64,000 nucleotides of DNA, taken from the NCBI GenBank assembly GCA_933228895.1, contig OW121850.1, positions 33,737,773-33,801,772 of the forward strand, in the 5' to 3' direction. Of this stretch, positions 38,981-50,645 are shown in pieces; the first letter of the stretch is position 1, and the number at the start of each line of letters is the position of its first letter. Made by a program: the position numbers and the translations under genes. The notes under the pieces were generated by a model. It was given only the letters and a program-made list of their open reading frames with translations, was not told the origin of the DNA and did no database searches. The stretch comes from Platycnemis pennipes (lineage: Eukaryota; Arthropoda; Insecta; Odonata; Platycnemididae).

Positions 38981-38986
38981 TATAAG
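38981..38986 (+). promoter_or_regulatory. TATA-like box (TATAAG) in a CpG island
   Basis: Lies in the island 38900-39220. From about 30 bases downstream to 39156 there is no ATG, which fits a leader for the exon ending at 39175. The initiator is not clear. Confidence 0.4.
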
Positions 38987-39156
38987 GATGAATGCGCGAA
39001 GACGACGACGAGAGCGCCTCACCTTACCTAAAGCACTTTCTCGGAGAGTTATTTCCTGTCCTCGATTCCGCGCGACCCGAACCCGAGGCGCGCACGGACG
39101 CCCGGCGAGCTCTCGCCGCATTAGCCCCCGAGCCAACGCCGTCCCGAGTCCGAGAT

Positions 39157-39175
39157 ATGCACGAAGACGGGTCAG
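39157..39175 (+). CDS. Candidate short first exon with GTGAGT donor
   Basis: ATG at 39157 opens six codons (MHEDGS) plus one base, ending before GTGAGT at 39176. As with the exon at 30124, the donor phase is 1 and fits the cytokine exon at 43557, 4.4 kb downstream. The acidic n-terminus is less typical for a signal peptide. If transcription began further upstream, the frame from 38992 (MREDDDESASPYLKHFLGEL...) would be used instead, with the same donor phase. I see this as a possible second alternative promoter and am unsure. Confidence 0.3.
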
Positions 39176-39179
39176 GTGA

Positions 39180-41420
39180 GTCACCCGCGAGGAAAGAGTT
39201 CGACCGAACGATTATCACCTGACGGATTGAAAAAATCGATTTGAGTTCCTTTCAGAGGCAGCCCGGCGCGCATGACAACATTGCAGATCGACGCGTTTTC
39301 TGCGCATTCGTCGTGACGCTGCATATATTCTGCGATCCCTGATAGATTCACAATATTATTCGCCGCGGAAGCGTATTTCCACTCTATAATTTTTAATAAC
39401 AACTTGCGATGTGCACTAAGCGAACCACCTCTTAACGACAACCACCGTACCATCATTCCTAAGACCAAATATTTTAGTATTTTGGAGCTGTGACTTTCGA
39501 TTAAAAGTATTGCAATTTTAGCCTTTGATGCACGTTCTAGGTAGTATCGATTCTCGTTCCATCTCCACGGGATTTTCAGACGATGGTCTGTTTTAAGAGA
39601 CGACGGCATAATTCAAAGGTTAAAATGGTGAAAACGAATTACATGGCGATTAATTGCATTTTTAATTGAGAAGTAGTGAATAATATGTAGAATTTGATAT
39701 GATTTATCCAAATCAGAAAATAATATTTCTCTTGTCAATAAGAAATAAAGGCTTCGAAACGAAAATGAAAAAGAATATTTAAAACACCTTGTCATTGAGC
39801 GCTAGCAAAAATCAAATCCAAACTGAAGAAATAAATATTGAGGAATGCATTTTGACACTTCTCTTTACACTTTCATAAACTCACGCACAATTATACTACG
39901 TACCTCACAAGGAATCCGAGAGTGACTAAAAACTGCATCTTAAGTTATCGACCTCAGGCCGGGACAATAACAAGTTGAAAATGTAAACACTAGTTCGCGC
40001 TTCAGCACGTCACTCATAGTGACGACAACGCCGAATTATAAACAAATGAAACGACACAAACTGTATGACGGCATAACGAATGGATCGGCAAAAAAATGTC
40101 TCCTCTTCCCCGTTCCCAAACTACACCGCCAGCTGAGAGTACGTGATTCAACGGCGGCCTAAACAACAGGCGCCCTTTCAATATATGCTTAATGTGCCAA
40201 TAGGTCATCGTATGCACCGCTCCCTTTCTTCGCTCTCTTCTTCCCACACTCGCTACAGACATAACGATACCACTGGGGGAAAAAGGGACCGAAAAGAAAA
40301 TAGAATGTGTGGAAAGCACAACTAATACATCCGATCGAAGCCATGCGCCAAGGGAACACGCGAATTGAGGGAGGGGGAGAAGGAACACGAAGGAGGGGTG
40401 ACTACAGACGGGGATTAATCACCGGGAGATCTTTTGTTGGTTTCTCGGATAATACGACAGGGAGAAACAGTATTTTCCACGGAAAGAGCTCTGATGAGTG
40501 TGAAGGTGGGCATCAAATCCCGATTACAAATGCTTTTTCTTGAGAAATGTGGAAGAGGTGTTGGACGTTCAACGCCCTTCCATCAAGTCGGCAACTTTCA
40601 ATAAATTAGAACATTATGGTGCATACACTTAGGTAATATTGCTGAAGGGTAAAAGTAATTACAGCCCGGTTATCCAAAAGTGTCTCCGTTTCCTCCAGCC
40701 AAGCTTTACTTGCCATAACCCTGCAATCGCACTTCCAATTTTAAATCGATCGAACCAGGGTAAGAGGAAATCAAATCCCAGTGGTAGGCCTTCCGAGAAC
40801 TACGGGGGTGCGCTCATATCCCCGGGTAGGACGCGGGGAAATTCGTGGTGCAGAAGCCCACAACCGTGGGTTATTAACCCCATTTCACGTCACCTCTTTC
40901 CTCCCTATTGGGTGATTGTTATTAAGGTTTTGAACCGTGACCTCAATTGAACTTAGTGCACCAACCAAAAACGTCTACTGATCACTCTAAACCAAGAGCA
41001 GTCTACCGCGATAGCGTGAAAATTAGCTGGATCAAGATAATGTTTAAATACCTTTTCCGGCATTACTAAGATGATAACATTTCTTGGTTAGCATCATTAT
41101 GTGAACATCTGCAGAAACTTTAGCCTACAAAAAAGGGTATTTACCAAATATTCAGTCAAGGTAGTGCACGTAACTCATATAACAAGCATCCGTGGACGTA
41201 CAGAATTACAGTTTTTATCATAACACGATTAATTGATGGGGCTTTCCCTCTTTTCCTCGCCCACCGGCGTGACAAAACTAAAAAAAAAGCATTCATTAAC
41301 TGAGCGATTGAGCAATATTTCAAGATCGCGTAATCAGAAAAGAAATTATCTCTCGACTTCCTTCATGGCCGAGGTAGGTTGAAACCGAGGTAAGCTAAGG
41401 GACATTGAGGTGAAATAGAA
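39180..41420. other. Mixed stretch, no gene assigned
   Basis: AT-rich DNA with a moderately GC-rich, CpG-poor patch at about 40080-40540 and an unusual GC-rich patch near 40780-40870. Open frames on both strands are featureless. Confidence 0.35.
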
Positions 41421-41780
41421 ATAGGCAAGTGAATCCAGAAAGAAGAACGGGAGCAATCAAGGGTCTGAGAAATAAAAGCGTAAAGGGAGAAGAGGAAGAG
41501 ATTTTGAGCGGAAGATTGGAGAGCGAGGGAAAAGGCAAGTGGGTTGACAGCGGTGGAGGGAGGAGACCACGCCCCCTCCAGGGCATGAGCGTGTGCGTTA
41601 GCGCCAGCAGAGGGGAGGAGTCAGCGGCCTGGCGCCTATGCCATGCGTGCCGGCGCCGCCTGCGTACAACGGACCACGTGGAAGAGGGCACCTCCCCTGC
41701 CTCGCGGATCAAGGAGGGAAGATATGCATCCGAAAGAAAAGGTGTGAGGAAGTGAGATACAGCAATAAAGGGTCGCGGGA
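41420..41780. other. Purine-rich and GC-rich island
   Basis: The + strand starts purine-rich and becomes CpG-rich near 41560-41690. Overlapping frames of about 105 codons are open on both strands through composition. No exon was assigned. Confidence 0.35.
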
Positions 41781-42836
41781 AGGCAAGGGAGTGGGAAGGG
41801 TCGTCACAACGCTAAAATATTCCGAGAAATGCATTAATTATTTCTTTTAGTGACTGAAAACAATGAGATATCAATGTTCCAAATAATGGAATTGAGCATA
41901 GACCTTTCTCAAAAGATTTTAAAATACGATAAAATCGGCTGTTCCACTCAACAATTACGCAATACAAGCATAACCAAAGAGCCATATAAATAAATTACTC
42001 CATAATGAGAAAAAACGGGCATTTAAAACGATGCCTTAATATGAAAAGGGCTCACTTCTTTGCAAAATAATTATCTGCTCTCTGTCTTAAATGTTATGTC
42101 TCCATCTCGATATGATGTAACTATTTGCTCAAGAAGTTTCTCTCTTTATTTCCCATCGACCCTTCCATCCCAGGGGCATTAGAGCAAATAAATTATTATA
42201 ATATCAACTTGCACTCTTAAGAGCCTATAACCTTTCGAGATTTAATAATATATTGCGAGAATGATGCACAATTAATACATCGGCTATTGACACGCCGATG
42301 CGTGTCTCGATATCTCCCATCCCCAGAATTGGCGCGGAAACCGGAAGACATCGCACACACTCTCGATATCTCTCCCGCCAAGCGTTCATTCAAGTCGAAG
42401 CCCCCCCTCCCATCCGAAACGCCCCGACAGTCCACGTCATGGTACTTCTCTGAAATCTACTTCCCCCCCAAAGTCTTCGTCACAACTCCCTCCTCGCCCC
42501 TCCAAGAGATCGCGTGGAGTGGGACTCGCGGAGGGAAGGGGAAGCAGGAAGGAAGGAGTGGAAAGGGAGGCTTTGAAACGCCATTTAAAAGAGCACCGAG
42601 GACCGCAGACCCAAGCAAATCGGCTCCAGCCCTCGCACAAGACGGAGAGCACTTTCTCCGAGAGGCACCGTGTAAAAGATATTCGAGACACCAGCGAGAC
42701 CGAAAGTTCGTGCGTCTTCCCCGCAATCGTCGATAGTTTTTTTCCGGACCCCCCACGAATTCCAGAACTCAATCCGCATAAGTAATTCTCACCTGCAGCG
42801 ACGGATTTTCGGAGAGAGGCAGAGACTGAAAAGTGG

Positions 42837-42842
42837 TATAAA
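42837..42842 (+). promoter_or_regulatory. TATA box (TATAAA) near the cytokine first exon
   Basis: A consensus TATAAA lies 39 bases before the first in-frame ATG (42876) and 114 bases before the preferred ATG (42951). The preceding block 42290-42830 is a CpG-rich island. A start near 42867 would leave the ATG at 42876 with a leader too short for efficient use, favouring 42951. Confidence 0.45.
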
Positions 42843-42950
42843 GACTTCCAAGTGTTTTGTGGTGCACCGGTGGTCATGGAACGATTACGAGCCGCGGGCC
42901 TGGAGGAGTGTTCTCCCGGGGGGACGACCGCAGAGGCAGCGCCGGAGAGA

Positions 42951-43008
42951 ATGACACAAACAACAAAAAGCAGTAGGAAGTGTTGCCGACTCAGGATGAC
43001 AGCGGCAG
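42951..43008 (+). CDS. Cytokine exon 1 (local first exon)
   Basis: The ATG at 42951 has A at -3 and supplies a basic n-region (KSSRKCCRLR) ahead of the hydrophobic core. A second in-frame ATG at 42996 would give MTAAG. The exon ends in phase 1 before GTGGGC, a weaker donor than those at 30146 and 39176. Confidence 0.6.
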
Positions 43009-46000
43009 GTGGGCATTCATAATTTTCGAGGCGAAGTGCGCGAGTGGCCAGTGTTTTGTTTATTGCGCGCGCGGTTTATTCACGCCCAAGTTCATTCCGC
43101 GACGGAAACCGAAACGAATTCGTCGAATTTCGCCAGCAAAATGTTTGAAAGCTTCCAACCAACCAAAAGACCCTTTACTTTAGTGCATCCAGAGTCGTAA
43201 TTAAAGGCTCTATTAATTGATCACTATGTCCGTTTACATTCTTCGTGCAAACCGTAGTGCCTTCTTGGGGGAAAATTAAACGTTCAAAGGAAATGCGGCG
43301 TGGTGAAAATATCACGCATTATAACGCTCTTTCTTCAGCTAACCAACATCAAATCAAATTTTAAACATTTCTTTCCATTTTTATCCTTTTAAATAGGGGA
43401 ATATCGCATGTAATAAAACTCAGGGAAATGCGTTGAGTGCCAATACTGTCATTTTTCTAATGGAAAATCTCACTAGACTATTTCCCTCTACTTTTTTAAG
43501 AAAAAGGCCTACATTTGACGGTGATTTAATATGCATACCTCCACTATTTTCAATAGGTCATATTGTAGTGCTACTCACATTGGTGATACATTTGGCGCCG
43601 CACCACCACTGCATGCCGATATCGACGCCGGATGGCATTGGTCACAACTGGTGGCACACTCCGTGCGGTCCCGTGGAGGACATGACGACGAAGTCACCGG
43701 TGCGAACTGGAGGACAGATCAAGAGCTTCAGAAGAACGAAGACGCAGTTGCAGGTGGCTCACAGCCACTACAAAAATCTCCCACTGAAAGAAATGTATTC
43801 CGAGGTGAGTGGATACGAGCTACTGAATTGACACCCTTCCGATTACATCCCCTGAAAGATACATTATGAAACATTAACTGAATAATACGAGCGAATAAAA
43901 ATACCTTTTGCGAGTTAATCAATAATGCTTCAGAGTTTTCCCTATTTATTAAAATTTACGATAGTCACATTAAATACTGAATTTTTCAGATAATTCGTTG
44001 AAATTGAGATTCGATCTCAAGTTTTTTTCCAAACTAATAACTTATTCAAATCACAACTAACTTCATTTTCATGCAAACGATCGAATAATTAAATACTTAG
44101 TTCATAGATCCAAATATCAGAATATTAGAATTCCGCGACGGGAATCAGCTTCACCGAGTAGTAAATGCAGATAAATATACCTTGGAATAAGTCATGTTTA
44201 AATCTCTGTATGTACCTAGGCAATAGTCCTGAAACTGATATCTAATGAAGGTCCTTTCTTTGTGTATAGGTGATGGAAGAACTGGGAGATGCTTACCAAT
44301 ATCATTGGCTGCCACAAAAACAGCTGGAATGGTTCATGAACGAATTTGGAAGTGTTGATAGCATACAAGAAGCGGTAAGTTTTGACAAAAGTAACCATTT
44401 TTGTGCTCTTTTACTGTCATTATCGCCCATTAAGGGGTGAAAACTATTTCGAGGTGATAGCTGCAACTAGCTATGCTTTTAAAATAATAACAATACATGG
44501 CTACATGGACGTACTTCTGTTGACAAGTGTTGAAATTGATTCGCCGTTATGGCTAACCAAACTACTATTTATCCCTTAGTAAGATTTTGCTCTAGATTAT
44601 CGTATTTTGTTCACAATTGAGTTAAGTTGCCTCAAACTTTTTCTTAATAAATAATACGTTACAAACACTGCTGCTTCTATTAGAACACGAGTGCTTAGAA
44701 GGACATCAGCCTAAAAAAAGCGTCAAAGTAAGAATGAGCATTTTAAAATACCGGGCATTGAGAAATTCACGAATTGAGTTTCTTTTCATTGAGATCCCTA
44801 CATCGAAGGATATTTCACATTTTGCAACGGAGTGTTTTTTCCCCTGAGTTTTACGCGGCTGCAATCTACCCTCCAAAATCTCTGATTGCCCGGAATTTTT
44901 GGATTCTCTCGATACCTTAATCTAACGGAACACGTAACCTATACTAGATGAGCGAAAAATAAAACGGGAACCAGTTTCTGAAAAATAGTGTACAGATCGT
45001 TACCGCTCATTCTCAAGCACATCTCATTCTTTGCATTTCCATAAATTCGTTCTTGATTTATAAGCCACACAGCTGAAAATTATTTTTCTCCCCAATTTAG
45101 GCCCCTAAAGTACTGTATCAACTCCACAAGGACCTGCAGAAGTTTGCAGTGACGCTGGACAAGCTGTACCGCCACATGCATGATAGGCACAGCCAGTTTG
45201 GCGAAAGGAGAGCGAAGATCATCATGGAACTTTGCTTGGAACTGAGAAGGGTAAGTTTTTTTTCAACATTACCTGGAGCCCTGTTCTAGCTCTCCTTGTA
45301 TTATTATTAATTGGTCCTAAATTACGCGAGAAACTAAATATTCTAAAATAATGCATCAAAATGTCTTCATTAGTACTTAAATAGTTTAAAACAAATAACT
45401 CTTAATGGAAAACAATGGGTCAACCACAACAGAAAATTGAGAATAACTACATAGATTACATTCATGATCATAATTCGTGGTCGTGAGAACTACTTACATA
45501 TTGACTAATGTTATTTTTGGTATTACCCATACTAAAGATTGGTATAAAGCTAAATTTTATAAAACGACAGTAGAAAATAAACTAACAATAGTATACGAAT
45601 GTTTCAATCTCTATTTGATGTCCTATTGATCAATTTGTGAGGACCGGTACCGTTGTACGGATTCTGTGCGCTGTCGTCGACCGTAGTATTTTTACAGTTC
45701 CGTAGCATTAACCAAAAAACTGAAATTAAAAACAATTTATAGGCAGCTAATGTTTTCGCTACTACTGGATTGATTATTCAAGACTACAATTATCACCATC
45801 CACCCTCGAACATCCGAAAAGCAAAACTTTCTAAACGACTAAGATTAACCTTTATTGCATTTCTCTGTCGTGCGCTACAATCATAATTTCTTACTGTCCT
45901 CTTCTACAGCTACTCTGTGAAGTGGAGGAATCACTGTCAACGGCAGGAAAGCAACCCCCCAGCCCTCCCTTAAACTCCTCCATCATCCCTGAGGACAAAT

Positions 46001-46419
46001 GGGACAGCAGTCCGGACAGGACGTCCGGCCTTATCCAGGACTGGGGAGTCTTGAGGACTTACGAGAAGTTCCTGAACGACTGGAAGTCTATAGTGAATAA
46101 GCTGCTGGAAACCACGTCGGGCAATAAGTTGCGTAAGATGAAGGGCAAGGGACAACATAAGAACAAGAGGAAGATCAGAGGGAACAAGAGAGGGCGCAGG
46201 GGCCCATCATCGTCCCAAGAAGAGCCGAAGGGCTCGGCCGCCGAGCAGATTGCGGTCGAGGAAAGCACCGAGGAGAGGCAAAACAGGCCCTCAGGAGTGG
46301 CCAAGAGGAGGACGAAGAAGGGAGGAGGAAGAGGGGAACGCAGGAACAACAGGACGGAGAAAAGACGGGAAGGCCGACCACCGAGGCCGGCGATGTCAGA
46401 GGTGACGGGGGAACAGTAA
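42951..46419 (+). CDS. Secreted four-helix-bundle cytokine, Unpaired-like (five exons)
   Basis: Exons 42951-43008, 43557-43804, 44270-44374, 45101-45250 and 45910-46419 join in one frame, and every intron is GT...AG. The product has about 356 residues. Residues 1-20 are polar and basic, 21-33 are hydrophobic (IVVLLTLVIHLA) and act as a signal peptide. Residues 80-115 and 138-199 are predicted long amphipathic helices, and 228-254 forms a last helix (LIQDWGVLRTYEKFLNDW). A Lys/Arg-rich tail follows from about 260. Cysteines lie at 38, 56, 182 and 190, and N-glycosylation sequons occur at NSS (209) and NRT in the tail. Secretion, four helices and a very basic tail are features of insect Unpaired ligands, which bind the Domeless receptor and activate JAK/STAT. 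Assignment to that family is inference from architecture. Alternative in-frame starts are at 42876 and 42996. Confidence 0.75.
43009..43556 (+). other. Intron 1 of the cytokine gene
   Basis: Begins GTGGGC and ends TTTTCAATAG. The frame through it contains stops, and the two flanking exons agree in phase. Confidence 0.6.
43557..43804 (+). CDS. Cytokine exon 2 (signal-peptide core and first helix)
   Basis: The acceptor TTTTCAATAG lies before it and the donor GTGAGT after it, in phase 0. It encodes the hydrophobic core, a His-rich junction, the first cysteines, a WWHTPCGP segment and the start of the first helix, ending KEMYSE. Its first two bases complete the split glycine codon. Confidence 0.8.
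44270..44374 (+). CDS. Cytokine exon 3
   Basis: 105 bases between TTGTGTATAG and GTAAGT, phase 0 on both sides. It encodes 35 residues (VMEELGDAYQYHW...SIQEA) that continue the first helix and a connecting segment with two tryptophans. Confidence 0.8.
45101..45250 (+). CDS. Cytokine exon 4
   Basis: 150 bases between CCCAATTTAG and GTAAGT, phase 0. It encodes 50 residues (APKVLYQLHKDLQKF...MELCLELRR) with heptad-like leucine spacing, the central helices of the bundle. Confidence 0.85.
45910..46419 (+). CDS. Cytokine last exon (last helix and basic tail)
   Basis: The acceptor CTTCTACAG at 45901-45909 and the TAA at 46417-46419 bound 169 codons. It contains LLCEVEESL, a Pro/Ser loop, the last helix LIQDWGVLRTYEKFLNDW and then about 100 residues dominated by Lys, Arg, Gly and Glu. 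The coding bias to G/C at third positions contrasts with the AT-rich introns. Confidence 0.85.
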   Translation, partial: LLCEVEESLSTAGKQPPSPPLNSSIIPEDKWDSSPDRTSGLIQDWGVLRTYEKFLNDWKSIVNKLLETTSGNKLRKMKGKGQHKNKRKIRGNKRGRRGPSSSQEEPKGSAAEQIAVEESTEERQNRPSGVAKRRTKKGGGRGERRNNRTEKRREGRPPRPAMSEVTGEQ

Positions 46420-46461
46420 GTGCGCGATGGTGCAGGTTGTAATGAACACGCACGCAACACA

Positions 46462-46467
46462 ATTAAA
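46462..46467 (+). terminator. Possible poly(A) signal ATTAAA
   Basis: ATTAAA lies 43 bases after the cytokine stop and is followed by a GT-rich stretch (GTGGTGTGAAGTGG). That is the order expected of a cleavage site. It would give a very short 3' UTR, so further downstream signals (AATAAA near 48539) may be used as well. Confidence 0.3.
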
Positions 46468-46469
46468 GT

Positions 46470-48910
46470 GGTGTGAAGTGGAAGGGAGTGACACACGGAC
46501 CGGCTGATGGTGAAGGACTAATGGATATCGGTATCCAGCACGTATAGACTTTTTCAGAGGAGATATTGCGTTTACCGGATACGAGTCCACGACCGGAGAG
46601 GCTGAATATTGTCGCGGTTTTCAGAACGTGAACCGCATCAAAAAGTACTTAGGGGAGAGGTGACTTCGCTCTACGGGGTTCCAGGGTTCGTTTTCCAAAA
46701 AATCCCTAAGTTTCTTTACTGGCATGTGATAAAATTGGGGAAAGTATTAACCAAATGTATCAAGTCAAAACTTTTCAAGGACTGCGCTTGGTAACGGCAT
46801 TCAGCCGAAATGCAAAGGACTAAGGATGTGGAGGTCTTGATTTGCTGCTAAAAATTTAGAATTTCTCCAATTTGATCATAATCAAAACTGCTTTCCGTCC
46901 CATATCAACATTGATTAGCCAGTCAGAATATTTTCATTATGATACCATTTAAAAACCTAATGAATAACGCTCTATTCAAATAAGCATTTCAAGCTGTAAA
47001 TCCAAAATTAAAATAGCTTGGACACAGGCACATTACCGCAAACTTTTGCTGTCTGGCTAACATGCATATAATTTAGGAACAACAGTTTTATTTGAAGTAT
47101 AAAGTGATGAGAAATGATAGAGTTTAGTTTCATAAGTGCAATGAACTTGATGCATGAATGAATTAATGAGATCTCAATTTTTATTTACCCACATGGAATG
47201 AAATCTAGCTCCTGATGCTAGCAGTGCACTTTTCACAGTATTTCCGACTGTTATTCCTGACTGCTGCGAACATAATGCTTGCAAAATGTAGGCATGCAGT
47301 CACCAATTACTTAAATGATAAGTGAGATAAAGTTCCTCGTCCAGAAAGTGTTCCTGTGCTTAGTGTGTGACAATTGTTGACATTTTGCTCACTTCATCTG
47401 TTCCTTCGCCACTTCGTTTTAGAAATGGCACTTCCTCATTCCTCATGTAATCTATTTAAATGTTATAGGATAATATTGTTGTGATTTTTTATTTTAGGCT
47501 GAATTATTTAATATTTATATATTTATTAGTATTTAAATGACTATAAGATTCTATAAGAATCGTGCTCTATTATATGTGATATAGACTCAGTTACTATATT
47601 CCAGTGCTATTAGGTGCTCCATGTTTACTGAGTAACAAAACCTAATTGATGTTTGCATAAGTTGAAGGCATAAAAAAACCATAACCATCTGCCCAAAGGT
47701 TGAATAAGCAGAGACTGACCGCCTTGCCTGATTGTTAGAGACAGGCCAGAGTAAGAGACTAAGAGGCTAAGAGACAGGCCAATTTGAGTAATAAGGGTAT
47801 GACGGCTTTCTTTATTCTGACCCTGCTATTAAAAATCTGTTGCACAAGTATCGCTCAGCCTCATGCTGATCAGATTTGTACTCCAAATAGCCAATGCATT
47901 TCGATATCAGATTATGCTTCCACCTTTGGGCAGGTGCTCTAAGATCTGATAAGTATTTATTTTATTTTGTAAAACTGTACAAGGTCTGCTACTTTTTTGT
48001 GGATGATGATGAAAAAATATTCAATATTTTGAAATCACTCAACATTGTGACCTTTGTGGATATTTATTTATGCCATGTAAAATGTGCACACACACTGTGG
48101 ATATTGTGAAGAAAATGATCATCTTGAAAAGTCAGACATTAAAATCACATCCCATTGTAGCAAGCTGTTTGCTGCAAACCAGCATGTATTAAAAATCTGT
48201 TCCTCATATTATATTATTTATACAAGTATTTTTATAAAAAGTGTTTATTTTTTCACAGTCAATTTTACATGCAGTTGATTCATCATGCTTAATCAAGATG
48301 TTCATGATAAATGTCCACCAAATGTACAATCATGTACTAACAGAGCTGAATAGCAAATTTCATTTGAACTCTAAATTAAGTTTCCAAATCATCAAATGTG
48401 CCTTCATGTGAAATAGAATTATTCCATGTTTTTAAAATCTGAATGCTCTGAGCAAATTAAGTCATGTGTAATTTGTGTCTACTTGTTTCTGCAAAAGTGT
48501 AAAATATTTCACTTATAAATATCAACTTCCAGTATTTAAAATAAACATGTCCATGCTCTAACAGCAGTCTGAGACAAATTATTTTTAATAATACTCCAAC
48601 TCCCCACACCTAAACCCTCTCCTCACCCAAATATATTTGTCACAGGTCATGTGACAAACACCTCAGAAAAACTGGTGAATAAAATGAAACATTGCTGCAG
48701 GCACAGATGCAGCAGAAGAGATATATAATTACCTTTCCATGAATGATATTTGTAGATGATTTAAAAAACCACTTAAATGATAAATGAAATACATAAGAGT
48801 GCATAAAATAAGAAACCACTACACTACTTGGCAATCACATGGCCATGAAAACTTTAGCAGCATTACCCACTGAAATTACACAAAAGCAGATATTCCACAA
48901 AGAAAAAAAC
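46470..48910. other. AT-rich stretch, possible extended 3' UTR
   Basis: No repeats or genes were seen. At 47505-47540 there is a cluster of ATTTA pentamers (TATTTATATATTTATTAGTATTTA), which act as mRNA-destabilising elements in cytokine 3' UTRs when transcribed. An AATAAA occurs near 48539. Whether the transcript extends here cannot be told from sequence. Confidence 0.3.
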
Positions 48911-48986
48911 CATTCGCCTTGACCGGGACCAAAACCTTGACCGCCTGATTTCCAACCAGGTGCTCTATCAGTTGAGCTATCATGAG
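48911..48986 (-). tRNA. tRNA-like sequence, tRNA-Ser(GGA)-like pseudogene or SINE head
   Basis: On the minus strand, TAGCTCAACTGATAGAGCA is a good A-box/D-arm. CCTGG-TTGGAAA-TCAGG makes a five-pair stem and seven-base loop with anticodon GGA. The T-arm GGTTTTGGTCCCG departs from the B-box consensus, and the acceptor ends do not pair well. There is no long variable arm as in true tRNA-Ser. I take it for a tRNA pseudogene or the head of a SINE. Confidence 0.5.
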
Positions 48987-48989
48987 TTG

Positions 48990-50000
48990 TGAACATGTGT
49001 TCTAATTATCTCCTTCAGAGGTAACCCCACCAGGATTAATACATACATGCTACTACACTTTTTAATGCAATTAAGCTAGTACTATCAAGGTTTACACCAA
49101 AAAGAAAACAAATATGAGATATTGCCTATTCATTATCATGATTATCATGTACCTAATGAAGAATGTAATGAAGACAAAAATGAGAATTAATGGCATAATA
49201 TTTGACAAGATTCGACATTCATTCCAAACCTTGTAAATAAGAAATAAAAAGTTCTTTCCCTCCAGACAATTTTTGCAGAAAAGAAGGAAGAAAAAATCTT
49301 TACAAAAGTATCATGAAGTTTCATTATTATATTATTGAAAGGTTTTGTTTGTGTTGTGCATGGGAAAAATGAATGTTTGCACCTCTCAGTCCAACAGTTA
49401 ACCCTTCATTTGTCTGTTCAGCCTGTCCTGCTGATATCGTGTGGGGTAGAAATATGTTTGCAGTGTCATACTGGGTGATTTCAATATTTCAAGTAACTTT
49501 AATCATACGAACAACCTTCTAATCTCAAGGGTTTGTCAACTAAGCACTTCAAATAGCCTGGCAACACTTCCTGCACATTCATAGAAATGTTTTACAAAAC
49601 ATATCGTGTTCCTTCAAATTGTATTCAGTTCCCAAGGTAAATCTTTATTCGTTGGATGCCAAAGACTCCATGCATTCTCCAGGTGAGGCCTTACCAGTGG
49701 GAAATAACATCTCTATTTTACTTTTTCAATCAAACACCGACAATTTATGTGAAACCCTAGCCTCTTCAATCATGTCACAAACTGTAAAAACACTTCTAGC
49801 ATGGATGTTTAATCTCATCCATCAATAGAAACAATGAGCCACTTACATTCCAGACAAATAAACAGCAACTTCAACCAACGGAAATAACTATTAAACCTGT
49901 CCACAGATGTAAGGAATTAATCAATATCTTCCACTGAAACTTTTCTCCTGCCGTGCATTAACTATCTTCCACTTTTTTCAGCTTTACATAAATTTTAACA
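48990..50000. other. Non-coding AT-rich stretch
   Basis: No gene or RNA recognised. Short frames are featureless. Confidence 0.4.
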
Positions 50001-50004
50001 CTAA

Positions 50005-50645
50005 AAGACATTAAGAAACTAAAGCTAGAAGATATGTAAGAGTATTGTTATCTGGGAAACAGAGTATCCAGTGATGGATGAAGCTAGGAATAAATAGAAG
50101 TAGAATAATGGAGACATAGTATATTCTACCAACATAAAATCTATCCACTTGCAGTCATATATAAACAAACACTCTATCATAACATACCTACTTTTCATTG
50201 AATTTAAATAAACACTTTATCATAACATATATCTAGAGCCTGATTTTTAATGGCAGTGAGGTATGAGATGCTCAGAAAAATTAAAGACTGGAGACATTCA
50301 AAATGAGGCAATCCAAAAGAATGATGATAATAAAATGGATCCACTGACTAACAAACAAAGAAATTCAAAGAAGAGAGAGAGTAAAGGAAGTCTGCCAAGA
50401 CTTCAAAAAGAAGACTGAACATCCTAATTAGCCATTTCTTGAGGCATTATGGTCTGCTAAAGACAATTGCAAAGGGATTAGCGAATAGGAAGAATGGCAA
50501 AAGAGGGCCTCATATGAGATCAAGTTAGATTAGTGCAAGTAAAAGAGAAGAATTATTTATGTACCAATGAAGAGATTTTGCCAACTGTAGAATTGAGAGC
50601 AGAGCTGCACCAGATAAATTTCAGGATTGACAATTGGTGATAACA
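50005..50645 (+). mobile_element. Decayed RTE LINE 3' fragment, + strand
   Basis: Aligns by eye with the last third of the LINE at 52147-54970. It has AAGCTAGAAGATATG, TATCTGGGAAACAGAGTA, then counterparts of the KWIDRVSNEEV, NLIGHILRHDGL and GRPRMRYMEQ segments, and ends ATTGACAATTGGTGATAACATTGATGA. Stops and frameshifts are frequent, so it is the oldest of the local copies. Confidence 0.75.

Noticed and set aside
46059..46496. 145-codon minus frame opposite the cytokine last exon
   Set aside because: It is the mirror of the Lys/Arg/Glu-rich + strand coding sequence.
48911..48986. Functional tRNA-Ser
   Set aside because: It lacks the long variable arm, the T-arm is off consensus and the acceptor stem does not close.
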